Below the pieces are notes generated by a model. It searched no databases and had not been told where the DNA came from. It saw only the letters and a program-made list of their open reading frames with translations. A DNA stretch of 64,000 nucleotides from Xenopus tropicalis (taxonomy: Eukaryota; Chordata; Amphibia; Anura; Pipidae): assembly GCF_000004195.4 (NCBI RefSeq), contig NC_030678.2, positions 85,596,904-85,660,903 of the forward strand, read 5' to 3'. Below, one piece after another: positions 32,373 through 43,352 of this stretch. Every line of letters starts with the position of its first letter. The stretch's first letter is position 1. A program made the position numbers and the translations under genes.

Positions 32373-32462
32373 GAGTTTGTTACGGGTCTCAGTCCTGGAC
32401 TTTAGGTCAGATAAAACAAGTATCACTACATATTACACTAGGTAGGACATCCCTGATTAAGT

Positions 32463-32750
32463 AATATGTCCAGCACCGGATTTCTAATCCTGACACCCTC
32501 AGGCCGCCCCCCCCCCATTCGCGACTTCCCCCCACATGCGCGCATGCACAAACGCGCAAACAATCCTCTACCCCCCCTTCCACTGCGCAGCCGCAAGCAC
32601 GCATGCACGTGCTTTTCAAGTCCCCATTGCTCCGTATGGGAGCAAGATGTTAAACTTTCGTTGCGGTGGGGCAACATGCCGCCCCTAAATCTGTGCCGCC
32701 CTAAGCCCGGGCCTTTGTGGCCTCGCCACAAATCCGGGCCTGAATATATC
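32463..32750. mobile_element. hAT-like MITE with CCGGATTT ends
   Basis: The left end CAGCACCGGATTTCTAA and the right end AAATCCGGGCCTG are inverted. Flanks AATATGTC (32463-32470) and AATATATC (32743-32750) match at 7 of 8, an 8-bp target duplication. The GC-rich interior produces long open frames on both strands, which I do not accept as genes. Confidence 0.65.
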
Positions 32751-33450
32751 CTCAAGATGTAGGTCTTAGTCTGCCTGCAACACTATTAATTTTCATCATC
32801 AAACCATTAAATACTCAAAAGTCTTCCACCCAAATGTTTCTCTACACGTTCCCAATTTTTTCACCATATTATTATATTATACTTCATAAACCATAGAACA
32901 ACCACAATGCAATAAAGCAAAACCCCATCAAGCAGCCAAACTTATGCAAGAAGATTCTCCAGTGACAATACTGCCTGCTCACATAACACTTGACTCTCTT
33001 TTCTCAGTGTTATATTTGGTTGCCAGAGGCTTCCAACATTGTTTTTCTAGCACTGAACTCATTATGTCCACTCTTTATTGAAGTTTACTGTAATATTGCA
33101 AAGAAAACATAAGGGGAATGAAAAACAATATACTCAACAACAACATTTAAATCCAAAGGAACATAACAAATCTAGCATTACTCTACTAATTTACTTTTTC
33201 TTACCAACAGCACAAATATTGATAGAACTGTATTTAATCAATGGATTGATGGATTAAGATTTCCACCAGTCAAGTACTTTGCACTATTTTACAATTATAG
33301 TCGTACAACTCTTTTCAATGCCTACCCAATGTCCAATCAACATGTCAATTATGAGAGAGTGTTTATTTTTAAGCACAGCATTTCCCTTAACTTCCAAGCA
33401 ATGCAGAGATGTTAGTATTTGTACCAAATAATAATAATTATTACACATTG
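32751..33450. other. Unassigned DNA
   Basis: Nothing recognisable was seen. Confidence 0.4.
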
Positions 33451-33789
33451 TACAGGCATAGGGTCTGTTATCCAGAATACATGGGACTTTGGGATTTCTG
33501 AATAAAGGATCTTTCTGTATTTTGGATCTACAGACCTTAAGTCTACTTGAAAATAAATAACTAAACATTTAACAAACCCAATAGAATTGTGTTGCCACCA
33601 ATATGAATTCATGTAATGTACTTATCATCAAGTAAGGTACTGTTTATTATTACAGAAAAGAATGGGGGAAAATAAGTAAAATTTGAATTATTTGCTCAAA
33701 ATGGATTCTATGGGAAAAGGCCCAACTGAATCTGGAGCTTTGTGGATAATGAGTTTCTTGATAATAAATCTTTAATAGATATACCTGTA
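33451..33789. mobile_element. TACAGGTAT-type MITE, both ends present
   Basis: Begins TACAGGCATAGGGTCTGTTA and ends AGATATACCTGTA. The interior shows AATTTGGATC-like and TTATTATTACAGAAAAGAA family landmarks. This is the most complete single copy of the family in the window. Confidence 0.65.
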
Positions 33790-33839
33790 TATAACTTTTG
33801 CTGTATTTTACCTAAACATTGACTTTAATGTATATGTAT

Positions 33840-34724
33840 AACAGTACAGAACAGTGCAGAGCAGGCACTCACATAATGTTGGAGCAAAGAATGCCTGGGT
33901 GCAGTATGTAAGTCAGTATTGTAGACAATAGAAAAGATGCCACACTCACAGGTCTTAACGCAAAAATAAAGAAACATTTATTTTGTCAGACTAACGTTTC
34001 GGCTGTCCCTGCAGCCTTCCTCAAAGTGAGCACACAATGCAACAAACCCACACTTAAACCAAAATTGGTGACATCACACAATGTAAATACATAACACCTC
34101 CCACCAACTGTGTAACAAATAAACAAAACTATTGATAAAGTACAGTCCAAAAAGTACATATATACAAGCTAGTCATATGCACACTATTAAAGAATAAAGT
34201 GGATAAAAACAGAAAAGAATAATACACTAAGAAAAGAAGAGAACAACCTGTATAGCTGAACTGCAACTCTCACACTTAGTTGAGTGTACCACATGTAAAA
34301 GTAAAAGATCACGTATTGCAAAGCAGGGGAGTATAATCAAAGCGGTCCCATACATAAATACTAATTAAAGAATGTATTATCAAGGCTGTGGAGATTAACT
34401 TTGTATTGAAGAAATCATGATACAGAGCTCACTTTTAAACTGGAGAAGGGGGAGCAAAATGGATAAAAATGGATAAATATTGTTCACCCAGATAAATCAA
34501 GACTGGCCAACAGGCCTCAGTAAAGAATAGTTCTGTATTGAGTGCTGAAGGACACAAGTTCACACAGTCAGCTATAAGTAAAATGCTGAATAGGACACTT
34601 GTTCATTCAAACCACTGGGGCTAATGGTATTGAGGAGGTGCATCCATTTTTTCACGATTGCCACCATGGACTAAGGGGGGTATGTGATCGATAATCATAC
34701 ATCTTAAGCTGGCCAGTGTGTGTT
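33840..34724 (-). pseudogene. Penelope-like element, 3' part (end of GIY-YIG domain and 3' tail)
   Basis: On the minus strand, just left of the hAT-like insertion, the frame continues the GIY-YIG protein: HGGNREK, then after a one-base shift [19 protein letters not shown]. That is the usual Penelope C-terminus (GGDR..K...WI..L.T..P.GLNE). After this come a stop and non-coding sequence. The tail shows GAAACGTTAGTCTGACAAAA on the minus strand (about 33985-34005), preceded by a short hairpin-forming GCAGCCTTCC...GAGG stretch. Broken, no longer coding. Confidence 0.72.
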
Positions 34725-34774
34725 TATGGGTCCATGGGCGTCCGCAGAAAATTTTCCAAGGGGGGGCAAGTAAG

Positions 34775-34794
34775 CTAGCATCATCCTGCAACAG

Positions 34795-34847
<53 letters not shown>

Positions 34848-34878
34848 TATATTTTTTTTTTGCAGGATGATACTAGGG
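34775..34878. repeat. TA microsatellite inside a hairpin
   Basis: AGCATCATCCTGCAA and TTGCAGGATGATACT are inverted (14 of 15) around a (TA)n tract at about 34799-34841. It can form a large stem. Confidence 0.7.
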
Positions 34879-35125
34879 GAGGCTAAAGATGGCCCATACA
34901 CAGACTGACCTACAGCTAATGTGACACTTAGTGGATTCGCTGCTGGCGTAAAAAGTTAACCTCCCAACTACCTCTTGCCGTTCCCACTGACTCCCTGGGA
35001 TACTGTACAAAAGTGCGGGTGGGGGTGCTTTTTTTTTTTACCCTAAAATGTTTAGGATGTAAAAGTATTCATACGCGCACTTCTGTTAGGGGATCTGCAA
35101 ACATTTGTGTTTGTGATCAGTTAGC

Positions 35126-35522
35126 TTAAAGGGGTAGTTCGCATTCAATTCACTTTTATTTTTAATGGTTTTTCAGTTATTTAGCTTTTTGTTCAGCAGC
35201 TCTCCATTTGGTATTTCAGCAGCTATCTGGTTGCTAGGGTCTTATTTACCCTAGCAACCAGGTAGTGGTTTAAACAAGAGATGGGAATATGAATAGTTAA
35301 GGGGCCTACTTAGAAAAATAAGTAATACAAAATTATAATAATAATAAAATTGTAGCCTCACAGAGCAATATTTTTTGGCCCCCATTTGAAATCTGTATAG
35401 AGGCAGAAGAGAAAGGCAAATTATTCAAAAAAATTAATTAGAAAGACCAATTGCAAAGTTGCTAGGAATAGGCCATTTTATAACATACTAAAGGTTAACT
35501 TAAAAGTGAACCACCCCTTTAG
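35126..35522. mobile_element. T2-type MITE (TAGTTC.CC subtype)
   Basis: The left end TTAAAGGGGTAGTTCGC and the right end GTGAACCACCCCTTTA are inverted. The TTAA target is clear at the left and degenerate at the right. Interior landmarks are TTCAGCAGCTCTCCA and GGTTGCTAGGGTC...CCTAGCAACCAGG. An older copy of the same interior lies at 43880-44125. Confidence 0.8.
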
Positions 35523-35934
35523 ATGTGTTTATGTTAGTTTTATAGCAAGAAAGGCAGTGGGTACTGACTCCCCATTATATACAGTGAGACGCAGTCCGTA
35601 TTTACAAACCCAGCACATTATATACAGGGAGATGCAGTGGGTACTGATGGCAGATATTCAGGCCCTGGCACTATAACACTGGCACTGATACACAACATTG
35701 GCCCCACTGTAACTTACTATAAATGAACAAAACAATGACAAAAAAAAAAAAAAATAGTAAGTGCAAAAAACAACAACAAATATATAAACACACAATGAGC
35801 TTTTTCAGAGGGAAAGAGTTAACTTACCCTCCATGTGTTAGGGTAGGGGATAGATTATAAATTATTATAGATGTCAGGTCAGGCAAAAAACAATTTAATG
35901 TCAGCTAGTGATTCTTTAGAACTGTATAGTGCCT

Positions 35935-36748
35935 GTGTATAGTACCTGTGTATAGTACCTGTGTATAGTGCCTGTGTATAGTACCTGTGTATAGTACCTG
36001 GGTATAGTACCTGGGTATAGTGCCTGGGTATAGTGCCTGGGTATAGTACCTGGGTATAGTACCTGGTATAGTGCCTGGGTATAGTGCCTGGGTATAGCGC
36101 CTGGGTATAGTGCCTGTGTATAGTACCTGTGTATAGTGCCTGGGTATAGTGCCTGGGTATAGTACCTGTGTATAGTGCCTGGGTATAGTGCCTGGGTATA
36201 GTACCTGGGTATAGTACCTGTGTATAGTGCCTGGGTATAGCGCCTGGGTATAGCGCCTGTGTATAGCGCCTGGGTATAGCGCCTGTGTATAGCGCCTGGG
36301 TATAGCGCCTGGGTATAGTGCCTGGGTATAGTACCTGGGTATAGTACCTGTGTATAGTGCCTGGGTATAGTACCTGGGTATAGTACCTGTGTATATAGTA
36401 CCTGTGTATAGTACCTGGGTATAGTGCCTGTGTATAGTGCCTGTGTATAGTGCCTGTGTATAGTGCCTGTGTATAGTGCCTGGGTATAGTACCTGGGTAT
36501 AGTGCCTGTGTATAGTGCCTGTGTATAGTACCTGTGTATAGTGCCTGGGTATAGTACCTGGGTATAGTACCTGTGTATATAGTACCTGTGTATAGTACCT
36601 GGGTATAGTGCCTGTGTATAGTGCCTGTGTATAGTGCCTGTGTATAGTACCTGTGTATAGTGCCTGTGTATATAGTACCTGTGTATAGTGCCTGGGTATA
36701 GTACCTGTGTATAGTGCCTGTGTATAGTACCTGTGTATAGTACCTGTG
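35935..36748. repeat. 13-bp minisatellite, about 62 copies
   Basis: The unit is TATAGT(A/G)CCTG(T/G)G. A few units carry an extra TA (TATATAGT) and one lacks bases (CCTGGTATAG). The TATATAG variant block recurs about 184 bp apart (36391 and 36575), so there is higher-order structure. Because 13 units of 3 bases equal three 13-bp units, the minus strand stays open for 295 codons with a 13-residue period (TQVLYTGTIHRYY). This is a tandem-repeat artefact, not a gene. Confidence 0.9.
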
Positions 36749-37079
36749 GGATGAAAACTGCAGCAAAAGTTGAGAGTTGGTTCTTAGGTAAAGTTACAGG
36801 GGCAGATTGTTCTTTTCAGTCTTTATTTCTGTTTCCAGTTTGCAAAATCTCCCGATCCCTGTGTGCATCTGTGCTCTGATTGGTCAATTTTACTGTCTGT
36901 CAAGGAAGCTGTGCTCTGATTGGAGAATCCACAAGAAGAAAGATCCAATCGGAGCACAGCAAAAACGGGCTTGAGAGGAAAGTGCAGAAACGGAGTAAGG
37001 TTTTTGTTTTTTTGCTACTTTTCCAGGGGGGGGCAAGTGCCCTCTCTTGCCCCCTTCTGTGGACGCCCATGTATGGGTC

Positions 37080-37980
37080 AAGAAATGTGCTGCCACTGGA
37101 GTGTTAGCTTCGCCCGATGTTAGTGCTGTCCGGATTGCAGACCTGTGATCGGCCATCAGGTCCCTGAATGTAGTAACAGTTTTTCCGATGTACATTAGAC
37201 CACATGGGCACTTAATAAAATAAATATTATATTTTGATTTGCAAGTCAGTCTATGTTGGATCTGAATCAACCGTCCCGTATGTGGGTGACTAAACGGGGG
37301 TCCCGAAATAAGAGCATTGCAGGTGGTACAGTTGGGGCATTTATAGCAACCCAGTCTAGTAGAAGGAAGCCAGGTGTTTGGGGTAGCAGTGGTTAGGGTC
37401 AGTCTTTACCAAAATGTCTCTCAAACTATGTCCCCTTCTATAAGCAATACGTGGGAGATGTCTAAAGATAGGAGGTAAAGTGCGATCTTTCTCCAGGACC
37501 GACCAATGATAGAAGATTGCACCGATCAAAGGTTTTTTTATCCGGGGTAAAAGTCGTAGTAAAGGTAAGTCTCTCATCAGTCGTACTCTGCGATGATTTC
37601 TCTTCAGCTTTCAGGGTTAGGGCTTGTGTGAGTGTTATGGCCTTTAATCTTGAGGATTCCAGTAGATGTGGTCGGTATCCTCTCTGTATGAAGCGTACCT
37701 CCAATTCATCAAGCTGATGTTGTAACTTGGGTCGGAGTTATTCCTTACCATCCATACCATTTGTGAATAAGGGATGCTTTGTAGGGTATGTGGAGGATGG
37801 CAAGGGGAGAAGTGCAGCAATGTATTTCGGTCTGTGTCCTTCCTGTAGGTTGTAGTGGTAAGAGTAGAACCCGTCACAGATAATGCCAAGTCCAAAAAGC
37901 AAATAGAAGATGTACCAAGCTGTGCCGGAAAGCGTATTGTGGTAGGGAGCTGATTCAAGTCATCAACCATAGACCAAAAC
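37080..37980 (-). pseudogene. Penelope-like element: RT end, linker and GIY-YIG domain
   Basis: Several frames on the minus strand in order. 37644-37970 has the late RT block ([38 protein letters not shown]). 37356-37577 has the linker ([18 protein letters not shown]). About 37330-37365 has a cysteine-rich GCYKCPNCTTC. 36890-37270 has the GIY-YIG nuclease (YNIYFIKCPCGLMYIGKT, DHRSAIR, AAHFLTH). Penelope-like elements combine an RT with a GIY-YIG nuclease for integration. At least two frameshifts separate the pieces. The catalytic palm of the RT is absent. The nuclease is interrupted by the hAT-like insertion at 37079. Confidence 0.82.
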
Positions 37981-38099
37981 TGATAAAGAGAGAGAGTAGG
38001 GAAACACCCTACCTAAACAGGTGGTCCCAGTTTAGACTTCAATTATCATTCCCAAATTTATATCAGGTGATTTAACTAGCCAAGAGTGATAGAAAATAA

Positions 38100-38405
38100 A
38101 ACTTAACCTTTATTTCAATCAGATAAAAAGAAAAGAAAAATATATACCTTAAATTCAACCCCCATTAAAAATAGCGTGAGGTGAAATGCAATCTCAATAT
38201 ACACTATGAGGTATAATATAGCTGCCTTTATTTTGCTTGATTTACTGTCTGTAGTCAGAAGACCGTAAATGTACCTTAAGCTTCCTGGTGCGTTGGAACC
38301 TGTGCAGATCAATCATAATGTCTAAAATGCGTGTCCTATGTGTAGGGACAAAAGAAAGGCCCTTTGATAATAAATTCATTTCAGAATCAGTGAGTGTATG
38401 GGAAC
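38100..38405 (-). pseudogene. Penelope-like N-terminal fragment
   Basis: Minus frame from about 38405 to 38242: [20 protein letters not shown] then [19 protein letters not shown]. The pattern L...E..LL.KGL.FVPT..F is the N-terminal signature I know from Penelope-like RT proteins. It then runs into a stop, and 38000-38240 holds no RT core. Either the element has a large internal deletion or two separate copies lie side by side. A (TA)n run (38408-38440) abuts its 5' side. Confidence 0.6.
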
Positions 38406-39743
38406 TACATATATATATATATATATATATATACAGTATATACTGCATAGTAGTAGTAGAGTTGATCTTCTTGCACTGTTCACACATTCAAACATACCTG
38501 CAATTACTATAGGAGGTATATATTTAAGCGTTCCTGGGAAACAACAAAAACAATACAGAAATTTAACATAAGTTCAAGCAGTCACTGTGAGGCTAAAAAG
38601 AAAAATATCAGTTAAAAGCAGCTGTGAAAAGAGCAGTATTTCTAACACAAAGAAGACATCAGAGTGAAGAAAACATTTCAGTTTTGTCTGAAAAGCTGAT
38701 TAATGAAGGTGAATCTCAGAAAATACCGGCCTTTTGTAAAGCTTTATTCAAAATGACCCAAGTGTCCCAAAGTCTTTATGCTGTACACAGGGGGTTTGAG
38801 ATGTGAAAATCGAATTTCTTAAATTCCTCATTATTTTGCCCCATTACTAAGAATTTATAGCTTATACTGCAGGTTGCATAGATGTAATTAAATGTGCACA
38901 AATTAGTTTACTGGTTATATTTTGTAGGTTTTTTTTTTTACTTGCTTTTAATTTGGTCTTGGCAAATGCATTTTAAACCCACTACAGTATCAGCAATATT
39001 ACTAGGAAGAAGAAAAGTAAAATTCATCTTATGGCAGTTGCAATATAAACTTTATTCTTGTCAAACTTTTAACAAAGTAAACATCATTTTTAAATAAAGA
39101 AAATGGAAATCAGTATTACAATTTCTGTGGAAACATCATGATAGTGGGAAAACAATTCCATTTTGTCTTTATAGTCTAAGACAAGTTTATAGTATTCTGG
39201 TCTCTGTAATGTTTTAGCAGAGGTAAATGCTTGTTTCATCATACTGAAGGTAAACTAAGAGCTATAATCTGAGAGTAGTTCTTAATGTAAGTTCTTCATT
39301 AGTAAAGAAAGATAGCATTGAATTTCTTTGTATCCCACAGACATAGGCCAAGTGCTGCATACACCTCAGCAGGGCCTATATCAAAGCCTTCAAAATAGAT
39401 GATGTAGCCCAGAAAGGAAACGTTACACACTTTTTGTTAGCATATAGTTAATTTACTCTTCCATGCCGAGGAACAAATATACAAAGGAAATAGAACTAAA
39501 GTAAGGCTTAGAGGTTAAGTAATCAGCCTTTAATAGGGGGTCTAATGCATGGAACTCTGCGTCAAATTCCTGTGGCAACTCTCCTGGTTTTTCAGCATAC
39601 TTGTGCCTTTTATGGCTGCCTTGCTTGCTGTAAAGCGCATTGAATGCCACGGGAAAAAGCAGTATATAAATGATTCCATTTTCCCTTTTTTATTGGCCAT
39701 GGCAGGTATTGTTAAAGATCCACCCATGAGATGGTCAAAGAAA
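38406..39743. other. Unassigned DNA
   Basis: Includes (TA)n at 38408-38440. At 39628-39690 TGTAAAGCGCATTGAATGCC followed by GTATATAAATGATT resembles LINE/SINE 3' tails common in fish and frogs, too short to assign. No exon seen. Confidence 0.4.
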
Positions 39744-39873
39744 ACAAGTAAACTGGATTCTTGGAGATCCTTGTTCTATATGCTTTGCTATATGTTTCCC
39801 AAATGTATATACATTTGGGAAACATATAGCAACGCATATAGCACAAGGATCTCCAAGAATGCAGTTTACTTGT
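39744..39873. repeat. Near-perfect loopless palindrome, 65-bp arms
   Basis: Arms run outwards from CAAATGTATATACATTTG (centre at about 39808/39809) to ACAAGTAAAC at the left and GTTTACTTGT at the right. I count three mismatches in 65 pairs. No TIR-like MITE border or target duplication was found. Confidence 0.9.
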
Positions 39874-40239
39874 GGACCAATCCATCACAGGGGTATGCTG
39901 ACACGCTGTAATTTTTCCAGCCAGTCAATGCATTTATGGTCTGTAACTGTGCATGTGCCTTGATATCTGCTGAAGCTTGGAAAGGGCATTAGTAACTTGA
40001 TCTGGTGTGTCAAAGATACTCCGGAAAATGGCATTGAAAGCCACAGAGTCATTTAGTGGATCATCCCTCTCACTCTTTCTTCCTCTCTCTTTCTCAAAAG
40101 TGTTCTGCCTGGGCCAAAGCGTCACCAGTAATAAGGACAATGATATATGTGACACAAAGACTGATGCCGGAATTGTATTGAAAAGTAAAATAATCCATCG
40201 AATGATTCAGGATGGCCTCTCTGGCGTGAGGGGCCAGCA

Positions 40240-40395
40240 AGCTTGAGTTCTGTTCCTCTAATCTAAAGGAATGGCCTCCGGTGCGCTGATCCTTTTTATG
40301 GGAAAAAGAACATCCACTATCTGTCTATAATCCCCTCTAATGTACTTGTACAAAGTAATCATGATGCCTATTTTCCAGAGAATACAACTCTTTTA
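40240..40395 (-). pseudogene. CR1 LINE fragment
   Basis: Corresponds to 9460-9605 of the young CR1 on the same strand: GTTCCTCTAATCTAAAGG, GGTGCGCTGAT, CCCCTCTAATGTACTTGTAC. Degraded and non-coding. Confidence 0.75.
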
Positions 40396-40580
40396 TCAAC
40401 AACCTTTGATAGAAGTTTCCAAAATAGCCAAGTGACATAGCAGCTCCATCTTTCTGTTTTTACCCTTAATAATATATTAGTAATGGCAATTGTATTTCTG
40501 CAGCATTTGAGAATATATTGTTGAGCAAAGTAATCAGCACCCCCTTTAATACCTTAAAATTAATGAGATGTAATGTAAAG

Positions 40581-40901
40581 TAGCGATGAGCAAATCTGTC
40601 CCGTTTCGCTTCGCCGGAAAATTTGCAAAACTTTGCAAAGATTTACGAAATGGCTGAAAATTAGCAAAACTCAGAAAATGACAAAGATCTAAAAAAAAAT
40701 GTAGGGTGTGTCAAAAAATTGTCTAGCGCATCAAAAAAATGATGTGCGTAATTTTTTTGATGCGCTCATAATTTTTTTGGATTGTGAGCCGATTTTTTCC
40801 GTTGCAAATTTTTGCACCCGTTTTGCCAAACAATCCACCAATCGATGAATGCAGAAATTTGCCGCAAATCCATGCCTGCTGAAAAATTTTGCCCATCACT
40901 A
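40581..40901. mobile_element. TAGYGATGAGCAAAT-type MITE, complete
   Basis: The left end TAGCGATGAGCAAATCTGTC and the right end GAAAAATTTTGCCCATCACTA are inverted; the interior is AT-rich with TTTTTTGATGCGC/GCGCATCAAAAAA fold-back. TA at each end may be the target duplication. Related copies lie at 22655, 28566 and around 60645-61020. Confidence 0.65.
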
Positions 40902-41397
40902 ATACAAAGTGTACGTATAACCTTTTAGTGCCCCCAAGTGTAATCTGTGGTGTCAGCATTTAAGTACCACTTGTACATATATACAGTGTATATATATATA
41001 TATTCCAGATTTCACACTTTCTCTTTGATCTATGTTGACACTCAGTATGCTCAGTTTAATCAAAGACAAGAAAGTACTAAAAAGGTAAATTTAAACTGTT
41101 TTCCAAATAAAAAAAGTTACATGTTTTTCCCTACAAAATGTATTACAAACATACTTCATTTACTTTGGAACACAATATTGGCAGATATATTAATTTTGTA
41201 GTGCTCATGACTAATTCTGTTTTCTGTTTGTCAAATAACAAAAGTCTTGTCTTTCTTTATGGCAAAAATTCTACTTATACTTTTAGTGCCAGAGTGGCCA
41301 TCCTACAAGGCAAAGCAGGATCAGTTACCCTTTACCTGAAAGGCTCATTAACATTTACTATTCAACTGCAGATAGCTGAGGTATATAAAATCTGAAC
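40902..41397. other. Unassigned DNA
   Basis: Includes a (TA)n tract at 40985-41003. Nothing else recognisable. Confidence 0.4.
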
Positions 41398-41721
41398 CTT
41401 TAAAGCAGTGATCCCCAACCAGTGGCTCGTGAGCAACATGTTGCTGCCCAACCCCTTGGATGTTGCTCCCAGTGGCCTCAAAACAGGTGCTTATTTTTAA
41501 ATTTCTGGTAAGGGGGCAAGTTTTGGTTGCATAAAAACCAAGTATAATGCCATACAGAGCCTCCTGTAGGCTGCCAGTCCACATAGGGACTATTAAGTAA
41601 CCAATTATAGCTCTTATTTGCGCCCCCAGGAACATTTTTTCATGCTTGTGTTGCTCCCTAACACATTTTCCATTTGAATGTGGCTCACGGGTATAAAAGG
41701 TTGGGGATCCCTGCTTTAAAG
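41398..41721. mobile_element. hAT MITE with perfect 8-bp target duplication
   Basis: Ends CAGTGATCCCCAACCAGTGG (from 41406) and GGTTGGGGATCCCTG (to 41713) are inverted. CTTTAAAG flanks both sides (41398-41405 and 41714-41721). The interior contains the GAGCAACATGTTGCTG palindrome. The 129-residue minus frame across it is accidental. Confidence 0.85.
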
Positions 41722-41806
41722 TGACAGAAAATAACAAAGGACTAGTAAAAATTGCTTAAAAATCACTTTATAACAAAAAAGACAGCATCACTTTAGAATA
41801 AACTTA

Positions 41807-42413
41807 TACAAAACTGAGATCTGTTATCCAGAAACCTGCTATTCATTTAATTCTAATCATTTAAACATTTTAAAGCATATTGCCCTTTTCTCTGTAATAA
41901 TAAGACAGTAACTTATACTTGATCCCAAACAAGATATAATTAATCCTTGCTGGAGGCAAATTAGATATTTAAAGGAGAAGGAAAGGTCGAATTACTGGGG
42001 GGTGGCAAAATGTTAGGCACTCCCCAGTGATTGTAATCAATTACCTGATACTCGGGGCTAGTGCTCCTGCGAAGGAGCGATCCTCTTCCATCTTCTTTCT
42101 TCATGCCAGCTGCGGATGTGCAGTAGAGTGTAAAAGCCTAAATTTATTTTAAAAAGCCATCTTTTTCACTCTATTGTGCACGCATCGGCGCCAGGATCGC
42201 AAAGAAAGAATAAGGAAGGCAGAGGATCACTCGCCTGCATGTACCCAGGCCAGTGCAGTTTCAGGCTAATAGAAGCACCAACCCAGGGTATAAGATAAGT
42301 GATTACATTGCCTAACATTTGGCACCCACCAGTTATTTTAATGTTTAATGTTTAAATGATATCAGGAAAACACCAGGTCGCAAGCATTCTAGATAACAAG
42401 TCCCATATCTGTA
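41807..42413. mobile_element. TACAGGTAT-type MITE carrying a T2 MITE
   Basis: The outer family is recognised by ATCTGTTATCCAGAAACC at the left, CTTGATCCCAAACAAGATAT in the middle and AACAAGTCCCATATCTGTA at the right. It is interrupted by the T2 MITE from 41969, so T2 insertion is the later event. Confidence 0.65.
41969..42350. mobile_element. T2-type MITE, nested
   Basis: The left end TTAAAGGAGAAGGAAAGGTC lies at a TTAA. The interior is fold-back (AATGTTAGGCACTCCCCAG and CCTAACATTTGGCACCC; GGAGCGATCCTCTTCC and CAGAGGATCACTCGCC). The right end has lost the CTTTAA terminus. Confidence 0.6.
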
Positions 42414-43164
42414 TTAACTTTCCACCACACTCTACCCTAATACCATAATTGACTATGTGGGAATTCACTCAAATGGCTGAAGTGGTAATATTCTTTTCAA
42501 AGTAAGAGACAACAATACACAGTATAACTTTGAGCAGGAATTCTGGGTTTTCTTTACAGCAATTTTAGAAGAAATCAAAAGACACTGATTCTTTGACAGT
42601 CTTCATATACAGAAAATATGCTGTTTGTGTCACTTCAGCCACCCTTAGGGCAATTAATTCTCTAGTAATTGCAGAAATGAACTCCAATTTGTCTCTCCTT
42701 TTCAAAATCTGCTGCACAAACCAATTTCACTTTCTGCTTTCTACTTCCTGGGCAAGCATCAGCATTCCCCTTTTCACAGGTAGTGACCAATTAATTACAG
42801 CACTTGCATTGGCTTTTCCAGCCCTAGCAAACACAGCCCCTGTTATTACCATATCCTGTGTCTCATAAAGCACTCTGAGAGAGGCATATTGTACCTGCCC
42901 ACTAGGGTTTTCCCTGATTCCTCTCACTTCTTCTAACACCACACAAATTTTATTGTTATAATCTGCCAAATAAATTATTAGGACCACACAACTGGGTCCT
43001 AGGACAACAAAACTATATTCATAGAGTATTTAGCTATAGGAAGTCCATATATTAACAAAGCCAGGTAGCTTGGACAGTACAGCCTGGTATCACTGGTAGC
43101 ATCAGTGTTCCAGGAGAACAATTCTGGCATTTCTGAGTGAGGAGAAAACCACCATATGAGGCTA
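42414..43164. other. Unassigned DNA
   Basis: Short frames at 42593 (plus) and 42727 (minus) show no domain. Nothing recognisable. Confidence 0.4.
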
Positions 43165-43352
43165 AAAATGAGCTGCCAGAAGGCATGCCAGGTAGGTTTG
43201 TGTTGAAAAGGGGTTTCTGTACCAGCCCAAGCCAACCACAGCCCTTTCGCAGGGAAGATCTGTGCCTCCAAAAATGCCCCAGTAGCTCCCCATCTTCTTT
43301 TCTGCTGATTCACTGCACGTGCTCTGTGCTACTGTCAGTAGCTGAGCTTTTA
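43165..43352. mobile_element. T2-type MITE interior fragment
   Basis: Shares GCCTCCAAAAATGCCCCAGT, TTCTTTTCTGCTGATTCA and GTGCTCTGTGCTACTGTCAG with the copy at 27857-28060. No TTAA end is visible. Confidence 0.45.

Larger units (their letters stand above)
34725..37079. mobile_element. hAT-like element splitting the GIY-YIG domain
   Basis: Ends are CATGGGCGTCCGCAGAA (from 34733) and TTCTGTGGACGCCCATG (to 37071), 16 of 17 inverted. Perfect 8-bp duplication TATGGGTC flanks it (34725-34732 and 37072-37079). Subterminal G-rich AGGGGGGGCAAG/ GGGGGGGCAAG tracts lie near both ends. It encodes no transposase; it carries a T2 MITE (35126-35522) and a 13-bp minisatellite (35935-36748). An 8-bp duplication fits hAT; P-type elements, which also have CATG-like ends, are an alternative. 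Confidence 0.75.

Noticed and set aside
32438..32762. Overlapping 98-105-residue frames on both strands
   Set aside because: They lie inside the GC-rich hAT-like MITE and have low-complexity, proline- or glycine-rich composition.
35879..36766. 295-residue minus-strand open frame with a repeating TGTIHRYYTQALY pattern
   Set aside because: It is the translation of the 13-bp minisatellite; 39 bp equals three units and thirteen codons, so the frame stays open by chance.
41348..41737. 129-residue minus-strand frame
   Set aside because: It is contained in the hAT MITE with a perfect target duplication.
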